From NCBI GenBank assembly GCA_947497245.1, contig CANMFO010000003.1:124001-188000 (forward strand): a stretch of 64,000 nucleotides of DNA. The letters are read 5' to 3'. Source of the DNA: an uncultured Flavobacteriaceae bacterium (GTDB lineage Bacteria; Bacteroidota; Bacteroidia; Flavobacteriales; Flavobacteriaceae). Within the stretch, counting starts at the first letter, position 1. Every line of letters starts with the position of its first letter. The notes below the pieces were generated by a model. That model saw only the letters and a list, made by a program, of their open reading frames with translations. It was not told where the DNA came from and did no database searches. Both the position numbers and the translations under genes were made by a program. This document shows, piece after piece, positions 53,168 to 62,936 of this stretch.

Positions 53168-54361
53168 TTAAACGATATTTAGTTCCTTGCCCACCTCGGT
53201 GAATGCACGGATCGCTTTATCCAGATGTTCCCTTTTGTGTGCAGCGGACAACTGCACGCGGATTCGGGCCTTTCCCTTGGGGACTACAGGGTAAAAGAAG
53301 CCGATGACATAGATGCCGCGTTCCAGGAGCATATCGGCCATTTTTTGGGAAAGCTTCGCATCGTACAACATCACCGGTACAATGGCGGACTCCCCGTCGA
53401 CAATGTCAAAACCGGCATCCTTGATTCCCTTTTTAAAATAGGCGGTATTGCTTTGGAGCTGGTCGCGTAACGATGTGTCGTTTTTGAGCATATCGAATAC
53501 CCTAATGGACGCCCCCACGATGGCCGGGGCAAGGGAGTTGGAGAAAAGGTAGGGTCTTGACCGCTGGCGCAGTATTTCGATAATTTCCTTTTTGCCCGTG
53601 GTGTATCCGCCCATGGCACCGCCAAGTGCCTTGCCCAATGTGCCCGTAATGATATCGATCCGACCCATTACCTTTTTTTCCTCCAGGGTGCCCCTTCCGG
53701 TCTCCCCTATGAACCCTGTGGCATGGCATTCGTCAATCATTACCATGGCATCGTATTGTTCCGCAAGATCACAGACCTTGTCCAGGGGGGCGAGTAATCC
53801 GTCCATAGAAAAAACACCATCGGTTACAATGACCTTAAAGCGCGCGCCATCGGCATTGGCCTGTTTCAATTGCGCTTCAAGGTCGCCCATGTCACCATTG
53901 GCATAACGATAGCGCTTGGCCTTGCACAACCGAACTCCATCGATGATGGAGGCGTGGTTGAGCGAATCGGATATGATGGCATCTCCCGGACCCAGTAGGG
54001 GTTCGAACACCCCTCCGTTGGCATCAAAGGCGGCGGCGTACAATATGGTGTCCTCGGTACCGTAGAAATCCGCTATTTTTTGCTCCAGTTCCTTATGGAT
54101 GTCCTGTGTGCCGCAGATGAAGCGCACGGACGACATGCCGAACCCATGGGAATCCAGTGCATCTTTGGCCGCTTGGACCACTTCTGGATGGGAGGACAGG
54201 CCCAAATAGTTGTTCGCACAAAAATTGATGACCTCCTCCCCGGTCGAAATTTTAATGGCCGCATCTTGGGGCGAGGTAATGATGCGTTCTTGTTTGTAGA
54301 GTCCGTCTGCCTTTATCTGGTCCAACTCCTGCTTTAAATGCTGCTGTATTTTTCCGTACAT
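53168..54361 (-). CDS. kbl: Glycine C-acetyltransferase (2-amino-3-ketobutyrate CoA ligase)
   Basis: A 397-residue PLP-dependent enzyme that splits 2-amino-3-ketobutyrate with CoA into glycine and acetyl-CoA in threonine breakdown. Motifs of the alpha-oxoamine synthase family are clear: [44 protein letters not shown] and [10 protein letters not shown], the last with the PLP lysine. Absence of sphingolipid- or biotin-specific features and the overall Kbl-like N-terminus favour kbl over related synthases. Threonine dehydrogenase is not in this window. The gene follows the addA-like gene with 8 bases between. Confidence 0.9.
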   Translation of the reverse strand: MYGKIQQHLKQELDQIKADGLYKQERIITSPQDAAIKISTGEEVINFCANNYLGLSSHPEVVQAAKDALDSHGFGMSSVRFICGTQDIHKELEQKIADFYGTEDTILYAAAFDANGGVFEPLLGPGDAIISDSLNHASIIDGVRLCKAKRYRYANGDMGDLEAQLKQANADGARFKVIVTDGVFSMDGLLAPLDKVCDLAEQYDAMVMIDECHATGFIGETGRGTLEEKKVMGRIDIITGTLGKALGGAMGGYTTGKKEIIEILRQRSRPYLFSNSLAPAIVGASIRVFDMLKNDTSLRDQLQSNTAYFKKGIKDAGFDIVDGESAIVPVMLYDAKLSQKMADMLLERGIYVIGFFYPVVPKGKARIRVQLSAAHKREHLDKAIRAFTEVGKELNIV

Positions 54362-54369
54362 AGTTTGAT

Positions 54370-57300
54370 TTAAATAAATTCGGGTATGATATTTTCGTCA
54401 ATATAAACAATGATCTTGTTTTCCACAATAAAGCCCATTTGTTCCAAGGCATCGCCATAGGCGTAGAGCTGTTGGTGGTAGGTGGGGTCCTTCTTTCCGG
54501 TCTTATAGTCAAGTATGGTAAGTTGTTTACCGTTGATGACCAAGCGATCCGGCCTTAGGAAATGGCCACTTTCCGTCAGAATGTCCTTCTCGTTCTTGAT
54601 CAGTTGCCCTTCCTTAAAGTAGCCTGCCAATTTGGGATGCGCTATGATCTGGCCCATCGTGGATCGAATGGCCTCCAGTTCGCCCTGTCCGATGTCCCCG
54701 CTCCGGGTCAGCACCTGTAATGCCGGTGCAACATCGTCCTCTGTTTCCACCAAGCTCATGGCATAATGCACCAGGTTTCCCCTGGAGAGCGCCGCTTCCC
54801 TCTCCGTTTCCCATAAATTGCCAGAGGAGGTCAGTATGTTAAAACCAGGTCTTTCCTTATAGGTATATTGATAGGGAACAGGTTCCTGCAGGTCGATGGC
54901 GGCTTTGTTGGTCACGTCCAATGCCCCAAATGTGTAGGTGCTTTTGACATTGTCCCATAGCCCCTTCTCCTTTAGATAATGGATAAAAAGCCCCGAGTAG
55001 TGGTCGATGTTGTGCCCCCCGTTCCGATCGAGCTGTTTTTTGGAGATGACGAAAAGTGCCTTTTCGGCCCTAGTGAGCGCCACATAGAGCACATTGAAGG
55101 AATCCAGTTCCATCTTGTTCTCTTCCTCGGAATAGAGTTGATGGGCAAGGGCCCCGTATTGGACCACCTCCTTCTTTTCGTTAATGGGCAGCTCCTCGAA
55201 TCCGCTGTAGTCTTCTTTTTTGACCGGGAGCCACAGCTTTTTATCCATCCTTTTATAGATATGCCCATCGGCATAGGGAAAAATAACCACGGGGAACTCC
55301 AGGCCCTTGGCCTTGTGCACCGTCATGATTTTGAGGGCATCCAGGTTGGCCGGGGCACTTAGGCCCAAGGTCTTTTTTTTCTTGTCCCAATAATCCAAAA
55401 ATACCTGTGTTCCGGTTCCTTCCCTGTTTTCGACCTCGAGGACAACGTCCATAAAGAAAACGATGAAGGCATCGGTATCATCGGCAAGGTCGAATTGTCT
55501 TATGGCCAGCTCCAAACCGTCATAGACCGACTTCAGCCTGAGCATATTGGGGTCAAAACCGTAGCGCTTGGGCAAAAGATCTTCGAGTTTCCCGATATTT
55601 TCAGAGATAAACCGGTGCCGTTCCGGGCTACCCTTCGACAGATAGGACAGAATACGGTATACTATGGCCGGGTCCTCGGGTTGGTCCAAGTACCGTAACA
55701 GATCAACCAGGAACCGCACTTTTTCGCTGCTGTCCAAGAGCAAGCTTTCCGAGGAAACCACCGGGACACCTTTTTGGGTAAGAAAATCGGCCAGGGCCAC
55801 CCCTTCCCTGTTGTTTCGCACCAAAATACAGATATCCCTGCGCGCATGCCCCTTGTGCATTACGTCACCAATGATCTGGAGAACGGCCTTCGCATAAAGT
55901 TCGTCCACCGTGGTTCCCGCTTCTTCATCGATAAAGGTCAGTTGTACGTAACCGCCCTTTTTGTTGTTCGTCTGTTGATCGTTTCCTTCTTTGAACAGTT
56001 GGCGGTACAGCTCGTTGTTGAGAAAGGGACTGGTGGCGGTAAAAAAATCATTGTTGAATTTGATGATCTCTTCACAACTTCGGTAATTTTTGGGAAGGGG
56101 CTCGATTTTGGGATCGAAAACAAACGGATTTTCCCGTCTTGAAAGAAGATCGAGAAACTGTTCGGCCCTGCCGCCGCGCCAGCGGTATATGGCCTGTTTG
56201 GCATCGCCGACCAGAAAAAGGGAGCCGGTTTTGCCCTGACCGTCCCCACTTTCGAGGGCATTGCCGACAAGAGGGACCAAATTTTCCCATTGCGTGGCGG
56301 AGGTGTCCTGGAACTCATCTATAAAATAATGCCGGTATTTTTCACCAAGGCGTTCATAAATAAAGGGAGCGGGCTGATCTTTGATTTCCTTGGAGATAAT
56401 GGAGTTGAATTCCGAGATGGAAAGCAGGCCCCTTTCTTCCTGTACCTTTTTGAGCTCCAGTTGTATGCTGTTCAATACCATAAGGGGAATGACGTTTCCG
56501 TAGGCGTTCCTCAAAAAGGAAACCTTGGAAAAGCGCTCTTTCAACAGCATGAACGATTTTGCGAGATCTTGTTGGAGCCGATCAATAATTGATTTTGTGC
56601 CCTCGGGACATGATTTATTGTAAAGGGGCCTGTCTCCAAAATTTTGTTTCCAAGCCTCATTAAAGCTGATTTTTGGATCGGCCAGGGCGATTTTTTGCAT
56701 GAAGTTCGGAAAGGAGCTCCTGGTAAAATCGGTGAATTCCAACCCGTTCTCCTCCAGAAGCTGCAGCACCCGGGACGCTTCCCGCGCCATTTGCTCCGTT
56801 AGGGTCTCGATTTTTTGCAGGAGTGTCGCCTTCAATTCCAAAAAATCGGCTATGGTCTTGTCCTTCAACTTTTCCACGTGCCCGGCGTGGTTCTCGCTAA
56901 AAAGCAGCTTGCCCACCTTGTTGAGGTCAATGGCCACGTCCCAACTTTTGTTGTCCTCGATCTTCTCCAGGGCGAAATCGACCAGTACCTTGGTAAGCAG
57001 GGGCTCGGTACCCGCTTTGAGGATCAAGCGGGAAACGGCCTCGTCCAACAATAGCTCGTTATCGAGCACCACCTCAAAATTCTGGGGCAGTTTCAGATCT
57101 TTGGCAAAGGTGCGGATGAGCCTATGGGTAAACTTGTCAATAGTTGAAATATCGAAAAAGGCATAGTTGTGGAGAATTTCCCTGAGCGTGTTCCCCGCCC
57201 TTTCCCGAAGGGTTTCCGTATCGAGCCCCAATTCGTCCTTTACCGCTAGAAACAAGGGGGTGGTGTTTTCGGTCCGCGCAGAGTGGCCAAATTGGTAAAG

Positions 57301-57477
57301 GCTGTCTAGAATCCGATGCTTCATTTCGCCCACCGCCTTATTGGTAAAGGTGAGGGCAAGGATTTTTCCGAAACTTTTCGGTGAGGAAAGTACAATTTTC
57401 AGGTATTCCTTGGTAAGGGTATGTGTCTTCCCGGAACCAGCTGAGGCGTTGTATATTCTAAAAGGACTTTCGACCAC
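54370..57477 (-). CDS. AddA-like UvrD-type helicase/nuclease
   Basis: A 1035-residue superfamily 1 helicase with C-terminal nuclease. Walker A is ASAGSGKT (11-18). Walker B is in [11 protein letters not shown] at about 386-396, and the [13 protein letters not shown] motif III follows at about 425. The later motifs V and VI are seen in [14 protein letters not shown] and [12 protein letters not shown]. The last 100 residues contain RPDRLV and [12 protein letters not shown], the PD-(D/E)XK nuclease. Together with the addB-like gene it forms an AddAB-type double-strand-break processing complex, placed 3 kb away on the same strand. The start codon follows a short divergent region shared with sodA. 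Confidence 0.9.
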   Translation of the reverse strand: MVESPFRIYNASAGSGKTHTLTKEYLKIVLSSPKSFGKILALTFTNKAVGEMKHRILDSLYQFGHSARTENTTPLFLAVKDELGLDTETLRERAGNTLREILHNYAFFDISTIDKFTHRLIRTFAKDLKLPQNFEVVLDNELLLDEAVSRLILKAGTEPLLTKVLVDFALEKIEDNKSWDVAIDLNKVGKLLFSENHAGHVEKLKDKTIADFLELKATLLQKIETLTEQMAREASRVLQLLEENGLEFTDFTRSSFPNFMQKIALADPKISFNEAWKQNFGDRPLYNKSCPEGTKSIIDRLQQDLAKSFMLLKERFSKVSFLRNAYGNVIPLMVLNSIQLELKKVQEERGLLSISEFNSIISKEIKDQPAPFIYERLGEKYRHYFIDEFQDTSATQWENLVPLVGNALESGDGQGKTGSLFLVGDAKQAIYRWRGGRAEQFLDLLSRRENPFVFDPKIEPLPKNYRSCEEIIKFNNDFFTATSPFLNNELYRQLFKEGNDQQTNNKKGGYVQLTFIDEEAGTTVDELYAKAVLQIIGDVMHKGHARRDICILVRNNREGVALADFLTQKGVPVVSSESLLLDSSEKVRFLVDLLRYLDQPEDPAIVYRILSYLSKGSPERHRFISENIGKLEDLLPKRYGFDPNMLRLKSVYDGLELAIRQFDLADDTDAFIVFFMDVVLEVENREGTGTQVFLDYWDKKKKTLGLSAPANLDALKIMTVHKAKGLEFPVVIFPYADGHIYKRMDKKLWLPVKKEDYSGFEELPINEKKEVVQYGALAHQLYSEEENKMELDSFNVLYVALTRAEKALFVISKKQLDRNGGHNIDHYSGLFIHYLKEKGLWDNVKSTYTFGALDVTNKAAIDLQEPVPYQYTYKERPGFNILTSSGNLWETEREAALSRGNLVHYAMSLVETEDDVAPALQVLTRSGDIGQGELEAIRSTMGQIIAHPKLAGYFKEGQLIKNEKDILTESGHFLRPDRLVINGKQLTILDYKTGKKDPTYHQQLYAYGDALEQMGFIVENKIIVYIDENIIPEFI

Positions 57478-57552
57478 TTATTTTTAGGTGCAAAATACGC
57501 ATTATGGCACAGTTCTTAACAAATAAATGGTGGAATGTGTTTGTTAAAAACG

Positions 57553-57560
57553 TAATTTTG
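57553..57560 (+). promoter_or_regulatory. Candidate -7 promoter element of sodA (TAATTTTG)
   Basis: Matches TAnnTTTG 37 bases before the sodA start codon. No TTG is found at the canonical distance, so the -33 box must be degenerate. Confidence 0.45.
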
Positions 57561-57596
57561 GAGAACACTATTATTTAACTAAAAAACACGTGAATT

Positions 57597-58205
57597 ATGG
57601 CTTTTGAATTACCTAATTTGTCCTATGCCTATGATGCATTGGAACCACATATCGATGCAAGGACCATGGAGATACACCATACCAAGCACCACAACGGGTA
57701 CACGACCAAATTGAACGGCGCAGTCGAAGGTACCGATTTGGCAGGGAAATCAATAGAAACTATTTTAACAGATCTCGACATGTCGAACGGCGCCGTCAGA
57801 AATAACGGTGGCGGTTTTTACAACCATGCGCTTTTCTGGGAAGTAATGTCGCCCAATGGTGGCGGACAGCCCTCGGGCGCATTGGCCGATGCCATCAATG
57901 CGGCCTACGGTTCTTTCGAAGCGTTCAAGGAAAAGTTCAGTGGGGCAGCTGGGTCCAGGTTTGGGTCTGGTTGGGCATGGCTTTGCGTTCATAAGGGCGG
58001 CACGGTGGAGGTCTGCTCCACTCCTAACCAGGACAATCCGTTAATGCCTGGAACGGGATGTGGTGGATTTCCAATACTGGGACTGGATGTTTGGGAACAT
58101 GCCTATTATTTGAACTACCAGAACAGGAGACCGGATTACGTGAACGCGTTTTTCAACGTAATCAATTGGGACAAGGTTTCGGACCTTTATGAGGCGAATA
58201 AATAA
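57597..58205 (+). CDS. sodA: Superoxide dismutase [Mn/Fe]
   Basis: A 202-residue Fe/Mn superoxide dismutase that converts superoxide to oxygen and hydrogen peroxide. Metal ligands: the first His in [12 protein letters not shown] (about residue 27), His in [11 protein letters not shown] (about 82), and Asp/His in [10 protein letters not shown] (about 163 and 167). The length and lack of signal peptide fit a cytoplasmic enzyme. Metal specificity cannot be decided by eye. It is followed by a terminator and then by a repeat array. Confidence 0.95.
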   Translation: MAFELPNLSYAYDALEPHIDARTMEIHHTKHHNGYTTKLNGAVEGTDLAGKSIETILTDLDMSNGAVRNNGGGFYNHALFWEVMSPNGGGQPSGALADAINAAYGSFEAFKEKFSGAAGSRFGSGWAWLCVHKGGTVEVCSTPNQDNPLMPGTGCGGFPILGLDVWEHAYYLNYQNRRPDYVNAFFNVINWDKVSDLYEANK

Positions 58206-58235
58206 AGACAGGCTTCCCCAAGGATAAATATAAGG

Positions 58236-58268
58236 AACCATCTTGTTTTGACAGGATGGTTTTTTTGT
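58236..58268 (+). terminator. Intrinsic terminator of sodA
   Basis: AACCATC with GATGGTT around an inner stem (TTGT and ACAG), followed by seven T. It ends about 60 bases after the sodA stop codon. Confidence 0.8.
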
Positions 58269-58402
58269 GGCCGCACTTTCTTGGCCCAAAACCAATGCAC
58301 AAAGGAAACGCCCCCATGGCGCTAAGGCCAAGAATCGGGGCCGTAAGGAATGGACCACGGAACAATCTGGTTATCTGATAGTTCGCTATCTTTTTGGAAA
58401 TA

Positions 58403-58473
58403 GAAAAGGGCGGAGAAGTCTCCACCCTTTTCGTCCCAAATCTTACCATAAACTTAACCTACTTATGCTATGG
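58403..58473 (-). repeat. Hairpin-plus-box repeat, copy 1
   Basis: The most diverged of four copies. A stem (AAAAGGG-c-GGAG and CTCC-a-CCCTTTT) is followed on the plus strand by a 39-base box that starts CCCAAATCTTACC and ends TTATGCTATGG. Read on the minus strand, the box comes first and the hairpin with T-run last, as in a small RNA with its own terminator. It differs from the other copies by having ATAAAC in place of ATGAAC. Confidence 0.7.
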
Positions 58474-58605
58474 CACTACTAAATTACTGGTATTGTGGGA
58501 AATAAAAAAGGAATTTTAAGAAATTTTAAGTGTTTTCCCCCAAAAAAAACATAGGGAAAAAATCTGAAAAGTGGGGTTAACCTTGTTAATTGCTAGCGGT
58601 CCGAT

Positions 58606-58679
58606 AATAAAAAAGGCGGAGCATTGCTCCACCTTTTTTCCCCAAATCTTACCATGAACTTAACCTACTTATGCTATGG
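58606..58679 (-). repeat. Hairpin-plus-box repeat, copy 2
   Basis: A nearly perfect stem (AAAAAAGG-c-GGAGCA and TGCTCC-a-CCTTTTTT) followed by the conserved box ending TATGCTATGG. It shares ten more bases (TCCTCCAAAA) with copy 3 just beyond the box. Confidence 0.75.
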
Positions 58680-58906
58680 TCCTCCAAAAATAAGCATGGG
58701 AAGGCCCCTAAAAAAAGGTTTTAGATGAATACCCATATATATGGTTGAAATGCGCGATGGAACATATTGTCCTATAAATAGGAAAGAAAATAAATACGGG
58801 AATATGCGAAATTGAGTTTTCCATTGTGGTACGGAGCGCGGATCGTAAGGTATCGCCAAGCCTGTTTCAGGATTCGAGACCAATCTGGGTTTTGGCAGCA
58901 TACGGA

Positions 58907-58980
58907 AATAAAAAAGGCGGAGCAATGCTCCACCTTTTTTCCCCAAATCTTACCATGAACTTAACCTACTTATGCTATGG
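58907..58980 (-). repeat. Hairpin-plus-box repeat, copy 3
   Basis: Differs from copy 2 only in the loop centre (GCAATGC for GCATTGC) within the hairpin; the box is identical. The spacers on either side are unrelated to those of the other copies. Confidence 0.75.
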
Positions 58981-59134
58981 TCCTCCAAAAGTATGGCGAT
59001 GGCCCAGCTTGAAAAAACATCTTTGTTGAACTTCCCGATTAATGGGTTAAAGTGTATGGTTTAGGAAGTTTTGGGTTCGGGGAAAGCGAAGTGTGGCAGA
59101 TTTTTTCGCATTTATCCATTTGGTCCTGCCCTAA

Positions 59135-59208
59135 AATAAAAAAGGTGGAGAAGTCTCCACCTTTTTTGCCCCAAATCTTACCATGAACTTAACCTACTTA
59201 TGCTATGG
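59135..59208 (-). repeat. Hairpin-plus-box repeat, copy 4
   Basis: The hairpin here is fully paired (AAAAAAGGTGGAG, AAGT loop, CTCCACCTTTTTT) because the C/A mismatch of the other copies is a T-A pair. The box is the same as in copies 2 and 3. It ends about 105 bases before the purF-like stop codon. Confidence 0.75.
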
Positions 59209-59265
59209 CAGGTCTAAAATAGGTGGGCTGGGTTCCTCTGCGACCAAAAAGCCGACAAAAGCCCG

Positions 59266-59311
59266 AAATTATCGATGAAATGCACAAATTTGTGCGTTTC
59301 ATCGATAATTT
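59266..59311 (-). promoter_or_regulatory. 46-base near-perfect palindrome after the purF-like gene
   Basis: Two arms of 23 bases (left AAATTATCGATGAAAtGCAC..., right the reverse complement) with a single mismatched pair (t/g). It begins 2 bases after the purF-like stop codon. It could form a very stable RNA stem that acts as a terminator or 3' end protector, or be a protein-binding site. There is no proper T-run after it on the minus strand; a TTTTGTCGGCTTTTTGG stretch follows at a distance. Confidence 0.65.
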
Positions 59312-59313
59312 AA

Positions 59314-61212
59314 TCAATAGGCCCTTTGGTTTTTCCCCTCGTAGAAATTAATGAACGCCCTGTTCACGACCCGGTTTCCACCAGGGGTAGGGTAATTTCC
59401 CGTAAAGTACCAATCCCCCAAATTTTTGGGACAGGCCTGGTGCAGGTTTTCGATGGTCTGATAAATAATCTGGACTTCGGCCCTTATGCCCTCCGGACTG
59501 AGCAGCTCACCAATTTTCTGCGAGATCTCTTCGGCGGTAAAGGGTGCGTAGAACCCTTTTACGAAGTTGACGACTTCTCTGTCCCTGGTATGCACCTGCT
59601 CGAGACATTTGTCATAAATCTCCTTTACGGTGTGGAGGGTGTCCCGATCCTCATGGAGTGCCAATGCCGCCCGAAAGGCTATGAAGTCTTCCAGCTTGGC
59701 CATGTCTATTCCGTAGCAGTCTGGATACCGTATTTGGGGAGCGGACGATACCACAATTATTTTTTTGGGCGATAATCTGTCCAGAATCCGGAGGATGCTC
59801 TTTTTCAAAGTCGTACCCCTCACGATACTGTCGTCTATGATGACAAGGTTATCGCCTTTGTCGACAGATCCATAGGAAATGTCGTAAACATGGGCGACCA
59901 AATCGTCCCTGCTGCTGTCTTGCGTAATAAAGGTGCGTAGTTTGGCATCCTTTATGGCCACTTTTTCGATACGCGGACGAACCTCTAGGATTTCATGGAG
60001 CTGCTCACTCGTAATTTTGGGCCCCAAGGCCAAGATCTGCTCCTCTTTCTTTTTATTGAGATAGTTCTGGGCCTCCTTCACCATCCCAAAAAAAGAGGTT
60101 TCAGCAGTGTTCGGGATATAGGAGAAAACGGTTTTTTTGATATTCCCGTCAATGGCCGACAGTATTTTTGGAAAAATGAGCTTGCCCAGTTCCTTGCGTT
60201 CCTGATAGATTTCCTTATCGCTTCCCCGGGAAAAATAAATGCGTTCAAAGGAGCAAGCCTTACGTTCCCTAGGTTCCAGGATCTCCTTTATGGCCGCCTC
60301 TCCGTTCTTCTTAATGATAATGGCATGCCCGGGATCTAGTTCCTGTATCTTTTCATAACCGACGTTAAAAACGGTCTGGATGGCCGGACGTTCCGATGCC
60401 ACTACCACGACCTCGTCGTCCTTATAGTAATAGGTGGGCCGTATTCCGGATGGGTCGCGAAGTACAAAAGCATCCCCATGGCCCAATAGTCCAGCCATGG
60501 CATAACCACCGTCCCAGTTCTTGGCCGCCCTTCTTAGAATTTTGTGCACCTTCAATCGTTCGGCTATCAAGGGAGACGCCTGCATCTTGGTGTGCCCTTC
60601 TTTTTTGATCTGCTTATAGAGTTTGGCCACTTCATCATCCAAGAAGTGACCGATTTTTTCCATTACCGTGACCGTATCCGCCATCTCTTTCGGGTGTTGC
60701 CCCAATTGTACAAGATTGTCGAAAAGTTCGTGGACATTGGTCATATTAAAATTTCCGGCGACGATCAGGTTTCGGTGCATCCAGTTGTTCTGCCTTAAAA
60801 AAGGGTGCACGCTTTCAATGCTGTTCTTACCAAAGGTTCCATAGCGAACATGGCCCAGGAGCACCTCCCCTATATAAGGGATGTTCTTTTTCTGCAAAGC
60901 GACGTCCTCCGCATATTCCGGATGCTCCACAATGGCCGAATTGATCCTACGGTTGATCTGTGCAAAAATATCCTGTATGGGTTTTTGATCTACCGAGCGT
61001 ACCCTGCTCATGTATCGCTCGCCGGCCTCCATGTCCAATTTAATGCTGGCGAAACCTGCGCCGTCCTGACCCCGGTTATGTTGTTTTTCCATCATGAGGT
61101 ACATTTTGTTTACCCCATAGAATGCCGTACCGTACTTTTTTTTGTAGTACTCCAAAGGTTTTAACAATCGGATCACGGAAATACCGCACTCGTGTTTGAT
61201 CGCGTCGCTCAT
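59314..61212 (-). CDS. Amidophosphoribosyltransferase-like protein (PurF family, long form)
   Basis: A 632-residue class II glutamine amidotransferase joined to a phosphoribosyltransferase domain. PurF makes phosphoribosylamine from PRPP and glutamine. After a short propeptide (MSDAIKHE) the cysteine at position 9 begins the N-terminal nucleophile domain (CGISVI). The HNRGQDGAGFAS and GHVRYGTFG segments line the glutamine site. The PRPP loop VIIDDSIVRGTTLKKSI is near residue 462. It is about 130 residues longer than classical PurF, with a C-terminal extension after about 520. Bacteroidota often have this long version in addition to a normal PurF, so it may be a second enzyme with related chemistry. 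Genes for PurN and a PfkB kinase lie upstream on the same strand. Confidence 0.85.
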   Translation of the reverse strand: MSDAIKHECGISVIRLLKPLEYYKKKYGTAFYGVNKMYLMMEKQHNRGQDGAGFASIKLDMEAGERYMSRVRSVDQKPIQDIFAQINRRINSAIVEHPEYAEDVALQKKNIPYIGEVLLGHVRYGTFGKNSIESVHPFLRQNNWMHRNLIVAGNFNMTNVHELFDNLVQLGQHPKEMADTVTVMEKIGHFLDDEVAKLYKQIKKEGHTKMQASPLIAERLKVHKILRRAAKNWDGGYAMAGLLGHGDAFVLRDPSGIRPTYYYKDDEVVVVASERPAIQTVFNVGYEKIQELDPGHAIIIKKNGEAAIKEILEPRERKACSFERIYFSRGSDKEIYQERKELGKLIFPKILSAIDGNIKKTVFSYIPNTAETSFFGMVKEAQNYLNKKKEEQILALGPKITSEQLHEILEVRPRIEKVAIKDAKLRTFITQDSSRDDLVAHVYDISYGSVDKGDNLVIIDDSIVRGTTLKKSILRILDRLSPKKIIVVSSAPQIRYPDCYGIDMAKLEDFIAFRAALALHEDRDTLHTVKEIYDKCLEQVHTRDREVVNFVKGFYAPFTAEEISQKIGELLSPEGIRAEVQIIYQTIENLHQACPKNLGDWYFTGNYPTPGGNRVVNRAFINFYEGKNQRAY

Positions 61213-61225
61213 TTACTTTATCAAA

Positions 61226-61251
61226 TTAAAAAAGCCCCGATGGTCCGGGGC
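61226..61251 (-). terminator. Intrinsic terminator between the PfkB kinase and purF-like genes
   Basis: Minus-strand GCCCC, an 8-base loop GGACCATC, GGGGC, followed by six T. It lies between the PfkB gene and the start of the purF-like gene, so the latter needs its own promoter or read-through. Confidence 0.8.
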
Positions 61252-61255
61252 GTGT

Positions 61256-62182
61256 TTATTGTATCTCAATGTCAAATTGGGTAAGGGCCTTAAATTGATG
61301 GAGCCTTTTGCCCACTTCCCCGTTGTTCAAGTGCTGTATCCGTTCCGTTCCGAAGCGCTCCACACAGAACGAGGCCAGATTGGACCCATGGATTACCGCC
61401 CTTTTCATATTGTTGAATGAAATGTTGTCCGTTGCGGTCAAGTACCCGGCAAAGCCGCCCGCAAAGGTGTCGCCGGCACCAGTGGGATCAAAGACCTCCT
61501 CCAAGGGAAGTGCCGGTGCAAAGAAAACATGTTCTTTGTGAAACAACAGCGCGCCGTGCTCGCCCTTTTTGATGACCACGTATTTAGGTCCCATTTTCTG
61601 TATTTCCGCTGCGGCCCTTACCAGGGAATATTCGTTCGTCAATTGCCTGGCCTCCTCGTCGTTGATCGTGAGTACATCGATGCGCTTGATCACGGCCGTT
61701 AGTTCCTCCAGGGTATGGTCCATCCAAAAATTCATGGTGTCCAAAACGATCAACTTGGGCCGTTCGGCCATTTGATCGATGACGCTCATTTGGATGTTCG
61801 GGTGAAGGTTGCCGAGCATCACCACATCGGCATCCTTGAAATTACCTGGTACGATCGGATTGAAATCGGCCAGTGTGTTGAGCTCGGTGACCAGGGTATC
61901 CCTGGAATTCAGATCGTTGTGGTACTTCCCCTTCCAAAAGAAGGTTTTTCCGCCCTTTACGATCTCCAGTCCGGACAGGTCGATGCCCTTGTTGGAAAGG
62001 ACGTCCAGATAGGCCTTGGGCATATCGTCCCCCACCACCGATACAATGGCAGAATCCACATCGAATTGGGATGCGGCAAGGCCAATAAAGGTAGCGGCGC
62101 CACCCAAGATCCTGTCCGTCTTTCCGAAAGGCGTTTCAATGGCATCAAAGGCAACCGTGCCAACAATCAAAAGTTTCCCCAT
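61256..62182 (-). CDS. PfkB family sugar kinase
   Basis: A 308-residue ribokinase-like kinase. The N-terminal GG motif is GGAATFIGLAAS (about 27-38) and the C-terminal signature is DPTGAGDTFAGG at about 243-254, with the catalytic Asp in GAGD. Such enzymes phosphorylate sugars, nucleosides (adenosine, inosine) or aminoimidazole riboside. The neighbourhood of purF-like and purN genes makes a nucleoside substrate attractive but this is inference. It has its own terminator. Confidence 0.9.
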   Translation of the reverse strand: MGKLLIVGTVAFDAIETPFGKTDRILGGAATFIGLAASQFDVDSAIVSVVGDDMPKAYLDVLSNKGIDLSGLEIVKGGKTFFWKGKYHNDLNSRDTLVTELNTLADFNPIVPGNFKDADVVMLGNLHPNIQMSVIDQMAERPKLIVLDTMNFWMDHTLEELTAVIKRIDVLTINDEEARQLTNEYSLVRAAAEIQKMGPKYVVIKKGEHGALLFHKEHVFFAPALPLEEVFDPTGAGDTFAGGFAGYLTATDNISFNNMKRAVIHGSNLASFCVERFGTERIQHLNNGEVGKRLHQFKALTQFDIEIQ

Positions 62183-62300
62183 TCATTCTAAAATTTGGTG
62201 CAAATATACAGTTTTGGATTTCCAATTGCGAAGGGCACTGCCTCAAATTGTAAAATTCGTCCATGACCGTGGTTTTACCCCCAAAGACCTGTGCGATTTA

Positions 62301-62936
62301 CTATTTTCTTCCAAAATCCGCAGGGATTTCCCCCCAGGCCCTGGTCTCCCATTTAACAATAGGAGTGTTGTGCGGATGGGTCTTGAGCCAATGGAGGGCC
62401 CTTCGGACCAAGTCGAAAAGCGCTTTGTTCTTTTTTGTTTCCGGCAGTTTGGTATTGCATGTCTTTTTCCTTACCCAGCTCATGGCGGTTCTGGAATCGG
62501 TATAGATAATACGGTCGCTATTGCGTTCCTTTAAATAGGCCAGCCCGTGGACAATGGCCAAAAACTCACCGATATTGTTGGTGCCTTGGGCAAAGGGCCC
62601 CTGCTTGAAAAGGGTTTTGCCGGTTTTGGTATCCACGCCCCGGTACTCCATTGTGCCCGGATTTCCACTGGAGGCCGCATCCACTGATATGGAATGGTAG
62701 CTCGGGGTCCCTATTTTGAGCAGCTGTTCTTGTGAAAGTGAGGGGGGTCCCTTTTGCTTCCCCCGGTACTCCCCGTAATTGCCATTGTACGCTTTTTTGG
62801 CCATTTCAAAGGTGGGGAACGATTTGTACTGCGCCCCTTTGTACCCTTTTATGGCAGCTTGGCAATCCTCCCAGCTGGTATAGATCCCGGGGCGTTTGCC
62901 CTTCCAAACGGTATAGAATTTTTCTTTTTTGGCCAT
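62301..62936 (-). CDS. Ribonuclease HI with N-terminal viroplasmin domain
   Basis: A 211-residue protein. Residues 1-50 match the viroplasmin-like RNA:DNA hybrid-binding domain (FYTVWKGKRPGIYTSW, then AAIKGYKGAQYKSF). The C-terminal RNase HI domain (about 80-211) has the four catalytic acids in ISVDAASSGNPG, NNIGEFLAI, IIYTDSRTAMSW and the final EIPADFGRK. It removes RNA from hybrids. The stop codon is 118 bases from the PfkB gene, and it overlaps purN by one base at its start. Confidence 0.92.
   Translation of the reverse strand: MAKKEKFYTVWKGKRPGIYTSWEDCQAAIKGYKGAQYKSFPTFEMAKKAYNGNYGEYRGKQKGPPSLSQEQLLKIGTPSYHSISVDAASSGNPGTMEYRGVDTKTGKTLFKQGPFAQGTNNIGEFLAIVHGLAYLKERNSDRIIYTDSRTAMSWVRKKTCNTKLPETKKNKALFDLVRRALHWLKTHPHNTPIVKWETRAWGEIPADFGRK

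Larger units (their letters stand above)
58474..59134. other. Unique spacers between the repeat copies
   Basis: The three spacers (about 130, 227 and 154 bases) are AT-rich, share no sequence with each other and have no supported ORF. They could be the variable 5' parts of small RNAs whose 3' parts are the repeat. Confidence 0.35.

Noticed and set aside
58656-58724. Leader peptide MNLTYLCYG encoded by the repeat box
   Set aside because: Copy 1 has ATA in place of ATG and no cognate downstream gene lies in the right direction, so conservation is more likely at the RNA level.
58403-59208. CRISPR array
   Set aside because: Only four copies, units of ~75 bases with terminator-like stems, spacers of unequal length (130-227 bases) and no cas genes nearby.
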